Made by a program: the position numbers and the translations under genes. From positions 1 to 64,000 of the forward strand of contig NZ_NPDL01000001.1 of assembly GCF_002811475.1 (NCBI RefSeq): DNA of 64,000 nucleotides, written 5' to 3'. Positions 9,106 to 16,624 of the stretch are shown here, piece by piece (positions within the stretch are counted from its first letter, which is position 1; every line of letters starts with the position of its first letter). This stretch comes from Leptospira hartskeerlii (lineage in GTDB: Bacteria; Spirochaetota; Leptospiria; Leptospirales; Leptospiraceae). The notes beneath the pieces are model-generated. The model was given only the letters and a program-made list of their open reading frames with translations. It searched no databases and had not been told where the DNA came from.

Positions 9106-9827
9106 ATTACTGAGCCTTTCCAGGTTTTAACTCCACTTCCTTCTATCGGAAATGGTTTGCCTAAATATTTTGGCGCGGTGTTTGTAAGATTCATATCGAT
9201 CCAAGCCAATGTCCTTGCAAAAAATTCTCTGAACCTGCTTGTTGGTCCGCTGATATAGATCCTTCTATCCGATTCATAAGATTGTAGTTCCAATCCTATT
9301 TTTTTAGAAATGAATGCAGCTCTGGGCTGATGAAATCTTTGGCTTACAAAGATTGCGTCCTTCACTTGGAAAATTTCTTTTGCCCTTACTAAAGTGTCCA
9401 AGGTTCGAAAGCCTGCGTGATCTACGAATACATCCTTTTCGTTCACTCCTCTTTCTAAAACATATAACAGCATCGGCTTCACTTCGTTGTAGTAACTGGT
9501 TCCGTTATCGCCTGAAAGAAGAATTTTCCGAACCTTCTCCTGTTTATAAAGTTCTATCGCACAATCTAGACGGTCTTGTAAAACTGGAGAAGGAATTCCT
9601 TTGTAGACGGAAGCACCCGGAACGATTGCCACAGTTGCGGGTTTGAGAGAACGATAATTTCCTGCGTGGATGCTTCTATTTTCGTAATCCCATTCGATAG
9701 AAAGATCTATGGAAGCGGGGATCCCAATGCAGATTGCAGCGGCGAGCAAAACTGCAAGTCTCATCCTTCCCCTGAAATAGGCTCCGGGAGTTTTCTGGAT
9801 TTCCTGGTTTTTTAGTCCAAAGTCCAT
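9102..9827 (-). CDS. SanA/YdcF-like DUF218 membrane protein
   Basis: A 241-residue protein with one N-terminal membrane helix (LAVLLAAAICIGIPASI near 24-40) and a periplasmic DUF218 domain. Family landmarks are TVAIVPGASVYKGIPSPVLQDRLDCAIELY, KILLSGDNG, and the VSQRFHQPRAAFISKKIG block. SanA of E. coli influences envelope permeability and vancomycin resistance at high temperature. The biochemical activity is unknown. The stop overlaps the reductase stop by 4 bp (TTAG). It sits between surface-glycan and envelope-stress genes. Confidence 0.82.
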   Translation of the reverse strand: MDFGLKNQEIQKTPGAYFRGRMRLAVLLAAAICIGIPASIDLSIEWDYENRSIHAGNYRSLKPATVAIVPGASVYKGIPSPVLQDRLDCAIELYKQEKVRKILLSGDNGTSYYNEVKPMLLYVLERGVNEKDVFVDHAGFRTLDTLVRAKEIFQVKDAIFVSQRFHQPRAAFISKKIGLELQSYESDRRIYISGPTSRFREFFARTLAWIDMNLTNTAPKYLGKPFPIEGSGVKTWKGSVI

Positions 9828-9881
9828 ATTACTTTAAGGGAGAATACGCCAAAGAAGCGGTTCTGGAAAAGAAATTTTCCC

Positions 9882-9909
9882 CATAATTTGGGTTTTATCC
9901 CAAATTATG
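9882..9909. repeat. Perfect 11-bp inverted repeat in divergent intergenic region
   Basis: CATAATTTGGG and CCCAAATTATG are perfect complements separated by TTTTAT. They lie between the SanA-like gene and the ECF module, about 100 nt upstream of 10013. Because both genes point away, an operator or a leader hairpin is more likely than an end-of-gene terminator. Confidence 0.45.
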
Positions 9910-9969
9910 TTCTCTTTAAAGGAGACCGGATTTCTTTTTTTCTAGGACCAAAAATTTAAGTCGATATTT

Positions 9970-9998
9970 GGAAACATGGCGGCTACCTTGGGGTCTTA
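9970..9998 (+). promoter_or_regulatory. Candidate ECF-type promoter
   Basis: GGAAAC at 9970-9975 and GTCT at 9993-9996 are separated by 17 nt. This matches the general ECF pattern of a GGAAC-like -35 and a GTC-containing -10. It lies 15-40 nt upstream of the first gene of a sigma-factor operon, as expected for an autoregulated promoter. The leader would be very short. Confidence 0.45.
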
Positions 9999-10012
9999 GG
10001 ATACACTAGGTT

Positions 10013-10591
10013 ATGAACCGAGTAAGACTCATGAATCTCCTGAATTCATTCGTCAGAGTTGCTCTGGCCGGTGTGTTCCTCACGCCGGCGTATCTTTTCC
10101 CCCAAGATACCAAGACTAGTTTTCATACCGCACGACCTATTCGAACTATCTCCTTTTATCGTAATGAAAGAGCTGCCGGAGTAGTTTTCGGTGACCTAGA
10201 TTCATTTAAAAATCGTTATATTCTTACAGACACCCAACTCGAACGTATCGCTGAGCTGAACCGGAGATATAAAAACGAGCATGAAAGATGGCTTCGTAGA
10301 CTTTCTCCGAAACAAGTCGAACTAGAACTGGTATTAATGGATGAAAATCCGGATCTAGTAAAAGTTCGTCTTATTGTTAACGCGATTGCAAGATATACAT
10401 CCGAAATCCGGATGAATCAAATCGCGCACCGGCTCGCGATCGAAAGGGTTTTAACCTCAGAGCAAAAAAAGAGGGGAAAGGAAAGGGATATAGTTTCCCT
10501 ACCAGAGGAGCATAGGGAAGCTCCTGGGTTCCCCTTGAATCTGTTTGTTCCCGAGAGAATAATTTTGCCTGTGCCGGGCATCCTGAGATAA
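10013..10591 (+). CDS. Spy/CpxP-like periplasmic protein of ECF module 1
   Basis: A 192-residue exported protein. A hydrophobic N-terminus (residues 7-29, ending YLFPQD) serves as signal peptide. The mature domain is helical and charged: LTDTQLERIAELNRRYKNEHERWLRRLSPKQ, then a second helical pair ending RLAIERVLTSEQKKR. This LTxxQ-type pattern is that of Spy/CpxP and CnrX/ZraP proteins, periplasmic chaperones or metal sensors that often partner ECF systems. The C-terminus is Pro-rich. The start at 10013 is weakly supported; an in-frame ATG at 10031 is an alternative. It sits 10 nt upstream of the sigma gene, in one operon. Confidence 0.65.
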   Translation: MNRVRLMNLLNSFVRVALAGVFLTPAYLFPQDTKTSFHTARPIRTISFYRNERAAGVVFGDLDSFKNRYILTDTQLERIAELNRRYKNEHERWLRRLSPKQVELELVLMDENPDLVKVRLIVNAIARYTSEIRMNQIAHRLAIERVLTSEQKKRGKERDIVSLPEEHREAPGFPLNLFVPERIILPVPGILR

Positions 10592-10601
10592 GGAAACTAA
10601 A

Positions 10602-11138
10602 ATGGACCAAAGAGAATTTGCCGGATTGATAGATAGTACGAAACATATCGTACTATCCGCGATTAAAAAGAATTTATACGAAGAGTTTTACGATACCATC
10701 GATGATGTTGTTCAAGAGACTTATATCCGTGCTTATAAAAGTTTAGCTGCCAATAAGTTCAGGGGAGAATCTTCCCACAGTACTTGGTTGTATACTATCG
10801 CAAGGAACGAATCTTTGAGAATGAATCAGAAGCGTATGCGCCAGGCAAACCTTGCGATGAAGCTGAAGGAAAAAGCTACTCAAGATTCCATCTTAAACCC
10901 AAGAGACGAATATAACGACTCTGGAATGGACATTGAACTGCAAGATCTGATCTCCAATCTTCCTTGGAAATATAAGTCTGTGCTTGCATTAGTTTCCGAA
11001 GGATACAAAGAGCAACAGATTGCGCAGAAGTTGGGAATTCCGGAAGGAACAGTTAAATCTCGATCTTTCCGAGGCAAACAAATGTTAAAGAAACTTTTTT
11101 TTTCAAGAGACCTAGAGATAATCCGAAATGGAAGATAG
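10602..11138 (+). CDS. ECF RNA polymerase sigma factor 1
   Basis: A 178-residue sigma-70 family ECF factor. Region 2 spans about residues 15-80, with DDVVQETYIRAYKSLA and the FRGESSHSTWLYTIARNESLRMNQKR core. Region 4 spans about 110-165, with LISNLPWKYKSVLALVSEGYKEQQIAQKLGIPEGTVKSRSFRGKQ, the recognition helix-turn-helix. There is a good AAGGAAA ribosome site before the ATG. It is flanked by a Spy-like periplasmic protein and a one-pass membrane protein that overlaps its 3' end, the usual sensor / sigma / anti-sigma arrangement. Targets cannot be inferred apart from probable autoregulation. Confidence 0.93.
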   Translation: MDQREFAGLIDSTKHIVLSAIKKNLYEEFYDTIDDVVQETYIRAYKSLAANKFRGESSHSTWLYTIARNESLRMNQKRMRQANLAMKLKEKATQDSILNPRDEYNDSGMDIELQDLISNLPWKYKSVLALVSEGYKEQQIAQKLGIPEGTVKSRSFRGKQMLKKLFFSRDLEIIRNGR

Positions 11139-11511
11139 AAACAGAGAAAAGTTAGACCAAGAGATTTTCCGTCGTTTAGAAAGTTACGAATGGAGCGATA
11201 ATATCTCTGCTAAGATCATGAAAAGGCGTAAGATCGCTAGCTTTAAGCGATTTTTCATCTTTTCCTTTAGCGGACTTGTCATTGTAGGTCTCGGTCTATC
11301 TTCTTTTTATTTTCAGCCTGAAGGAGAATCCGAGTCGGGAGACTGGCAGGTCTTGATAGAAGAACAGATCGAAGGAACCTTCGAGGAAGCGGAGACTAGT
11401 ATGCAAACTCCTGATTTGAATCAGGAAGATACTAGTTCTTCTTCTACAGTACCTTCTTCTTCTTTAATGGATATGGATGCGTTGATCGAAACTTCTTTCG
11501 AGCGTAGATAG
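11128..11511 (+). CDS. Putative anti-sigma membrane protein of module 1
   Basis: A 127-residue protein whose start overlaps the sigma gene by 11 bp, implying translational coupling. Residues 1-38 are a charged cytoplasmic segment (LDQEIFRRLESYEWSDNI). Residues 40-62 are a single membrane helix (FFIFSFSGLVIVGLGLSSFYF). The rest is an acidic, Ser-rich periplasmic tail. No ZAS metal motif is present. Its role as anti-sigma factor is inferred from gene order and topology, not from a recognised domain. Confidence 0.6.
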   Translation: MEDRNREKLDQEIFRRLESYEWSDNISAKIMKRRKIASFKRFFIFSFSGLVIVGLGLSSFYFQPEGESESGDWQVLIEEQIEGTFEEAETSMQTPDLNQEDTSSSSTVPSSSLMDMDALIETSFERR

Positions 11512-11629
11512 GTTTTTATAAATAAATATAAACTCGGCTTGCTAATATAGCGCTTGTTACATAGGATTGCGGCAAGGATTGGTTGGGTGAAACTAATCCA
11601 CACGTCCTTCTTGGACTAGGAGTACACTC

Positions 11630-13000
11630 TTGTTTTCCTTGCATGAACCGACTTCGAGTCGCACCAAAAAAAATAAACCGAATCTTCCTCCTGGAGTTTT
11701 CGGGATCCGGGCACTTCCTTACGTTTCCAAATTGGCGAAAGATCCCATTGGATTTTTCCAATTGATGCATTCCAAATTCGGAAATTCAGCGCGATTCGGT
11801 TTGAGACAGATTACGTTTCATTTAATTACTCAGCCTGAAGATATCAAAAGAGTCCTTCAAGAGAACAATCAAAACTATCATAAGGGAGTTTTTTATAAGG
11901 AACTCGGAAGAATTTTAGGTAAAGGGTTATTGAATAGCGAAGGAGAATTTTGGAAAAAGCAAAGAAAGCTCATCCAACCCTCCTTCCATAAACAAAGGAT
12001 CTCAGAGTTTGTAGAGATCATGGCCCAGGAAACTCAAAAGACTTCCGAAAGTTGGAAGAAGGTCTCAAGTCTAGACATTTCCAAAGAGATGATGCGACTA
12101 ACGTTTGCGATCGTGGGCAGGACCTTATTCAGGACCGAAGTAGAAAGTTACGCCGCAAGGATAGAACATTCTTTAAAAATCGCTTTAGAGCTAGTCACTA
12201 AACGGATCACTCGTATTTTTCCATTTCCTTTCAGTTGGCCTACCCCTGAAAACTTAAAACTCAAACGTGCGTTAAAGGATATGCATTCCGTAGTTGATGA
12301 GTTGATTGCAGAACGTAAAAAAAATCCCTCTAACGATTTGATCTCCATGCTTCTGGAAGTTCGAGACGAGGAAACTGGCGAGACTATGAGTGAAAGTCAG
12401 GTAAGAGATGAAGCAATCACACTTCTTCTTGCAGGACATGAAACAACTGCAAACGCATTATCTTGGGGATTTTATCTTTTGTCTAAACATCCTGAGATTT
12501 GTGAAAAAGTCAGAGAAGAAGCAAATAGAGTTTTAGGAGATAAGACTCCTACACTGGAAGATGTTCAAAAATTGACATACACTCGCAAAGTATTGGATGA
12601 AGTTTTGAGATTGTATCCTCCTGCTTGGGTGATCGAAAGGACTGCAATGGGTCCGGATCAAGTAGGAGGCTATGATGTGGAGACTGGAACCAATATCTCC
12701 ATTTGCATTTTTAATATTCATCGAAATCCTGATTTTTGGGAAAATCCTGACAAGTTTGATCCGGATCGTTTTGATGAAGAAAGATCTGCGGATAGACCTA
12801 AATATGCATATCTTCCTTTTGGAGGGGGGCCAAGGATCTGTATCGGTAATATTTTTGCATTAACGGAAGCTACACTGATACTAGCAATGTTGGTCAAAAA
12901 CTACAAATTCCAAACGGACCCAAATCATCCTGTCGTTATGGAACCTTTAGTCACATTAAGACCAAAGTATGGAATTTTATTAAATATAGTTTCCACTTGA
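11630..13000 (+). CDS. Cytochrome P450
   Basis: A 456-residue P450 monooxygenase. The I-helix oxygen motif is LLAGHETTANA near residue 266. The K-helix ExxR is in DEVLRLYPP, and the heme loop FGGGPRICIGN places the thiolate ligand at Cys404. The length and motif style resemble class II, CYP4/CYP102-like fatty-acid hydroxylases rather than short actinobacterial types, so a lipid substrate is possible but unproven. No ferredoxin or reductase gene is adjacent. The start is a TTG with AGGAG 7 nt upstream. No transmembrane anchor is evident. Confidence 0.92.
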   Translation: MFSLHEPTSSRTKKNKPNLPPGVFGIRALPYVSKLAKDPIGFFQLMHSKFGNSARFGLRQITFHLITQPEDIKRVLQENNQNYHKGVFYKELGRILGKGLLNSEGEFWKKQRKLIQPSFHKQRISEFVEIMAQETQKTSESWKKVSSLDISKEMMRLTFAIVGRTLFRTEVESYAARIEHSLKIALELVTKRITRIFPFPFSWPTPENLKLKRALKDMHSVVDELIAERKKNPSNDLISMLLEVRDEETGETMSESQVRDEAITLLLAGHETTANALSWGFYLLSKHPEICEKVREEANRVLGDKTPTLEDVQKLTYTRKVLDEVLRLYPPAWVIERTAMGPDQVGGYDVETGTNISICIFNIHRNPDFWENPDKFDPDRFDEERSADRPKYAYLPFGGGPRICIGNIFALTEATLILAMLVKNYKFQTDPNHPVVMEPLVTLRPKYGILLNIVST

Positions 13001-13047
13001 CTTAGGTCTTTCCTGGCCGGAATCCTTCTACCAGAGGGATTTCGACC

Positions 13048-14025
13048 ATGGAAAAGATGATAAAAAAACGCATCGACCAGGTAAAAGAAAAAGGCCACCA
13101 AAGGCTGACAGTTCTTTTGATCCCCCATGGATTCGATAAGTCCTTTCACTTCCAAATTTCCATATTCACCATCTTCTTCTTAGTAGGATTATTGTTTGCG
13201 ATCGTTGGGATCGCAGTTTTAGGAATTGTTCGTTATAATAATACGAGGATCCAGATTAACGCACTTGCTTCCGTATACGGAAAATATTTCGACGAGTATA
13301 TCGAATACAGTGAAAAGTTAGGAGATATCCGAGACGACTTCGCAAGTCTGAACGAAAACTTACAAGAAGTTCATTCTTTAGTCGATGGGGAGTCGGATGA
13401 GTTACTTAAACTTCCGGATGAGTCTGATTCAGAAGATTTAGCTGCTACCGAATTGAAGGTAGAAGAAGCAGTAGATAAGGATCTAATGCTCGGAAGATCT
13501 TATCTTTCTGAAATTTATGGATATCGTTCTGTAAAAGTTTCCATGGAGAAGAACAAGGCTCTTGTAGATTCCGTATTTAACTTTTTGGATTCCAGATATG
13601 GTATCATGAATTCTCTTCCATTCGGAGAACCATTATTATCTTATAATTTAACTTCTTATTATGGAATGAGAAGGTCGCCTACTTTCGGATATATGGAGTT
13701 CCATGACGGAGTCGATATGGCAAATGTTCCAGGGACGGACATTACTGCGACAGGAGATGGAAGAGTTTATCGTGCAATCTACTCCAATAGAGGATATGGA
13801 AACCATATAGTGATCGCTCATGCAAACGGATATTACAGTTTGTATGGCCACTGCACTTCTTTAAAAGTAAGAGAAGGTGAATATGTTCATAAAGGACAGA
13901 GGATCGCAACCGTGGGAGCCACGGGAAACGTAACCGGTCCTCACCTTCATTATGAAGTATGGATCGGAGAATCGAATCGCACCGATCCTATGGATTATAT
14001 GAAAGTAGGTTTCGGCCAATATTAA
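13048..14025 (+). CDS. M23 family peptidoglycan endopeptidase, membrane-anchored
   Basis: A 325-residue protein with a single N-terminal membrane helix (about residues 34-60, IFTIFFLVGLLFAIVGIAVLGIV), a helical periplasmic linker, and a C-terminal LytM/M23 domain. Zinc and catalytic motifs are visible: FHDGVDMA (HxxxD), the YYSLYGHC block, and GPHLHYEVW (HxH) near residue 307. It would cleave peptide cross-links or regulate an amidase. The coiled central region is typical of cell-shape or division hydrolases. It is followed 16 nt later by ligA. Confidence 0.92.
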   Translation: MEKMIKKRIDQVKEKGHQRLTVLLIPHGFDKSFHFQISIFTIFFLVGLLFAIVGIAVLGIVRYNNTRIQINALASVYGKYFDEYIEYSEKLGDIRDDFASLNENLQEVHSLVDGESDELLKLPDESDSEDLAATELKVEEAVDKDLMLGRSYLSEIYGYRSVKVSMEKNKALVDSVFNFLDSRYGIMNSLPFGEPLLSYNLTSYYGMRRSPTFGYMEFHDGVDMANVPGTDITATGDGRVYRAIYSNRGYGNHIVIAHANGYYSLYGHCTSLKVREGEYVHKGQRIATVGATGNVTGPHLHYEVWIGESNRTDPMDYMKVGFGQY

Positions 14026-14041
14026 TTTTATATAATCGAAT

Positions 14042-16129
14042 ATGCCTAAAAAAGCCCCGGCTAAAAAGACCTCCTCTAAAAAAGCGGAGCCAACCGAAGT
14101 ATCTAAAAAATTTTCCATAGATCTGCCAAAGGATCTAAAGCAAGCTCAAAAAGAAATGCGCTTGCTGGAAGAGCAAATTCGTCATCATCAATATCTTTAC
14201 TATGTTAAAAATACTCATAAGATATCCGATTATGAGTTTGATCAGTTGTTCAAGAGACTCCAAGCTTTCGAAGAGACATTCCCGAAATTAGCAGATCCTG
14301 CCAGTCCTACTTTAAGTGTTGGTTCCGATTTGGACAAAGATTTCGAGAAGTTTACTCATAAACTTCCGGTTCTTTCTTTGGAAAATACATACAACGAAGA
14401 AGAGCTCATGGAATGGGTCCGGAAAACGGGGCCGGATGAGCTGTATTCCGTCGAATGGAAAATCGACGGAGCTTCTCTTATGTTATATTATGAAAATGGA
14501 ATTCTTGTAAACGGTGTGACTAGAGGTACGGGAGGAATAGGGGACGATGTTACCGAGAATATCCGTACCATTCGTTCTATCCCGCTAAGATTATCCGAGG
14601 CTGTCTCCATTTATTTAAGAGGAGAAGTCTATATGAATTTCCTCGATTTTGATGAATTTAACGAAGCCGCCGAAGGGAAATACGCGAATCCTCGGAACCT
14701 ATCCTCTGGGTCATTGAAACAGAAAAATTCCTCAGAAGTAGCAAAACGACCTCTTAGAATATTTACTTACGATGCTTTTTTCCCGGGTTCCAAGATAAAA
14801 TTCAAGACCCACCAAGAAGTAATGAAGAAGGCGGAAGATCTCAAGTTTCCCCTTCCACCGGATACTAAATTACTGAAAGGCACGGATATACCTGCTGCAA
14901 TTAAAGACTTTAAGAAGAAAAAAGAAAAAGTCGGATTTCCTACAGACGGATTAGTGATCAAACTAAACGATCTCGTTAAGAGGGAATCCCTAGGTTATAC
15001 ATCTCATTCTCCTCGTTGGGCTCGTGCTTATAAGTTCGATGCTTTAATGAAAGAAAGTAAGATCGTAGGTATCGATTACGCTGTCGGGAGAACAGGGAAG
15101 ATCACACCAAGAGCACAAATCGAACCGATCAGCTTAGCGGGAACCACAGTTACATTTGCAACATTACATAACCAAGATTATATCGACGAGTTGGGAGTAG
15201 GGATCGGTGCTATAGTACGGATTTCCAAAAGAGGGGAGATCATTCCTGCAGTAGAAGAAGTAGTCACCCCGGGAAAGGAAGTTTTTAAGATCCCGCTTCG
15301 TTGTCCTTCCTGCGGCACTAAGACGGAAAAGAAACAGGACTCAGTAGATTATTTTTGCCCGAATCCGGAATGCCCTGACCGAGTCAAGAATGGGATCATA
15401 TTCTATTGTTCTCGCAAACAAATGGATATAGAAGGTCTCGGTGAGAAACAGGTAGAATTTTTATACGATCAAAAGTATATAAAAGATATCGCGGACCTTT
15501 ATTCTTTAAAGAACTATAAAGAAAAATTAATGGAAGAAGAAGGATATGGAGAGAAAAGCGTATCCATCATCTTGAACGGGATCGAAGAATCTAAGAAGAA
15601 GGATTTTAGATTTGTACTTTCTTCTTTGGGGTTGAGAGAAATAGGGCCAAAGGTTGCGGAACTTCTAACAGAAAATGGATATGATACGATCGACTCTATC
15701 ATCTCAGCAGCTAAAAATCCGGATACCTTGGAAAATGTCTTAGAAATTCCAGGCATAGGACCTTCTACAATAGAAGCAATCCAAGAGAGTTTTACCGATA
15801 AACGAATTCTCTCTCTTATTGATCGTTTGAAAAAGGCCGGACTTAGAATGAAAGCCGATCCGATCGAAAAATCGGACAATCAGCCTTTTGCAGGTCAGCG
15901 CTGGTGTGTGTCAGGTTCCTTTGAAAATTTCCAGCCTAGAGATAAAGCAATGGATCTGGTTGTTTATTATGGCGGCAAAAAAGTAGGATCTATCTCTTCT
16001 AAAACAACTCATCTTTTGGCAGGACCCGGGGCCGGTTCTAAATTGGACAAAGCACAAGAGTTAGGAGTACAAGTTGTCTCTGAGGATGAGTTTTTAAAAA
16101 TTCTAAAACAAAACGGGATCAAGATTTAA
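14042..16129 (+). CDS. ligA: NAD-dependent DNA ligase
   Basis: A 695-residue replicative DNA ligase that joins nicks using NAD. In order: domain Ia (HHQYLYYVKNTHKISDYEFD near 48-67), adenylation domain with KIDG and nucleophile Lys140, OB fold, a four-Cys zinc finger (CPSCG ... CPNPECP near 420-450), helix-hairpin-helix repeats (LREIGPKVAELL, IPGIGPSTIEAI) and a C-terminal BRCT (about 615-695). The first 20 residues are a Lys/Ala-rich tail (MPKKAPAKKTSSKKAEPTE) not found in most LigA proteins. The core is intact. Confidence 0.96.
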   Translation: MPKKAPAKKTSSKKAEPTEVSKKFSIDLPKDLKQAQKEMRLLEEQIRHHQYLYYVKNTHKISDYEFDQLFKRLQAFEETFPKLADPASPTLSVGSDLDKDFEKFTHKLPVLSLENTYNEEELMEWVRKTGPDELYSVEWKIDGASLMLYYENGILVNGVTRGTGGIGDDVTENIRTIRSIPLRLSEAVSIYLRGEVYMNFLDFDEFNEAAEGKYANPRNLSSGSLKQKNSSEVAKRPLRIFTYDAFFPGSKIKFKTHQEVMKKAEDLKFPLPPDTKLLKGTDIPAAIKDFKKKKEKVGFPTDGLVIKLNDLVKRESLGYTSHSPRWARAYKFDALMKESKIVGIDYAVGRTGKITPRAQIEPISLAGTTVTFATLHNQDYIDELGVGIGAIVRISKRGEIIPAVEEVVTPGKEVFKIPLRCPSCGTKTEKKQDSVDYFCPNPECPDRVKNGIIFYCSRKQMDIEGLGEKQVEFLYDQKYIKDIADLYSLKNYKEKLMEEEGYGEKSVSIILNGIEESKKKDFRFVLSSLGLREIGPKVAELLTENGYDTIDSIISAAKNPDTLENVLEIPGIGPSTIEAIQESFTDKRILSLIDRLKKAGLRMKADPIEKSDNQPFAGQRWCVSGSFENFQPRDKAMDLVVYYGGKKVGSISSKTTHLLAGPGAGSKLDKAQELGVQVVSEDEFLKILKQNGIKI

Positions 16130-16243
16130 ATCTACTAGATCTCTTATAAAATTATACGTCGCGTATAGTTTTATTATCTTCTCTCTTTTTATATTCTGAT
16201 CGCTAAAGGATTGAAAATTCACCACTTTCATTACTATAGAACT

Positions 16244-16432
16244 ATGATTCAAAGGAAATGTCCTCAATGTTCCAACATTTTAGAATGCGGAGCGGAGCAA
16301 GGAACATGTTGGTGTTTCGATATTCAATTAGATCGGGAAGTTTTAAAGAATATAAGAGAGATGTATGATGACTGCTTATGTAAAAATTGTTTAGCTCGTT
16401 TTGAAACGAACGTAGTTAATCAAAATAATTGA
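16244..16432 (+). CDS. Cysteine-rich CWC family protein
   Basis: A small protein of about 62 residues with CPQCSN at the start, GTCWCFDIQLD in the middle and CLCKNCL near the end. This spacing (CPxC, CWC, CLCxxC) is the cysteine-rich CWC family, likely a metal-binding fold of unknown role. The open frame also extends to a TTG at 16211, but AAGGA abuts that codon with no spacing. The ATG at 16244 places the first CPxC near the N-terminus as in the family. Neither start has an ideal ribosome site. Confidence 0.75.
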   Translation: MIQRKCPQCSNILECGAEQGTCWCFDIQLDREVLKNIREMYDDCLCKNCLARFETNVVNQNN

Positions 16433-16448
16433 ATAACTGCCGTACAAT

Positions 16449-16468
16449 TAGTGAACGATAGTTCACTA
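16449..16468. promoter_or_regulatory. TetR-type operator palindrome upstream of fatty-acid operon
   Basis: TAGTGAACGATAGTTCACTA is a perfect 8-bp inverted repeat around GATA. It follows a TACAAT -10-like hexamer at 16443-16448 directly. The shape (GTGAAC, 4 nt, GTTCAC) resembles operators bound by TetR-family lipid regulators. It is 157 nt upstream of the acyl-CoA ligase start. The regulator is not in this window. Confidence 0.5.
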
Positions 16469-16559
16469 TATTTCAGTTTTTTGGATCTAAATAAAAATCG
16501 ATTGAAGCATAGATCCTTCAACGTAGAGTTTCCGCCGTAAGGAAAATATCCTAGTTTAT

Positions 16560-16589
16560 AAGAGCCTATCCTAATTGGTCCAGGCTCTT
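16560..16589 (+). repeat. Leader hairpin before acyl-CoA ligase
   Basis: AAGAGCCT at 16560-16567 pairs with AGGCTCTT at 16582-16589, with a 14-nt loop. It stands in the untranslated leader between the TetR-type palindrome and the strong AGGGGGAG ribosome site. No T run follows, so it is not a simple terminator. It may stabilise or regulate the mRNA. Confidence 0.4.
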
Positions 16590-16624
16590 GAAGCTGGGAG
16601 TATGAGTGTTCTCAGGGGGAGTTT

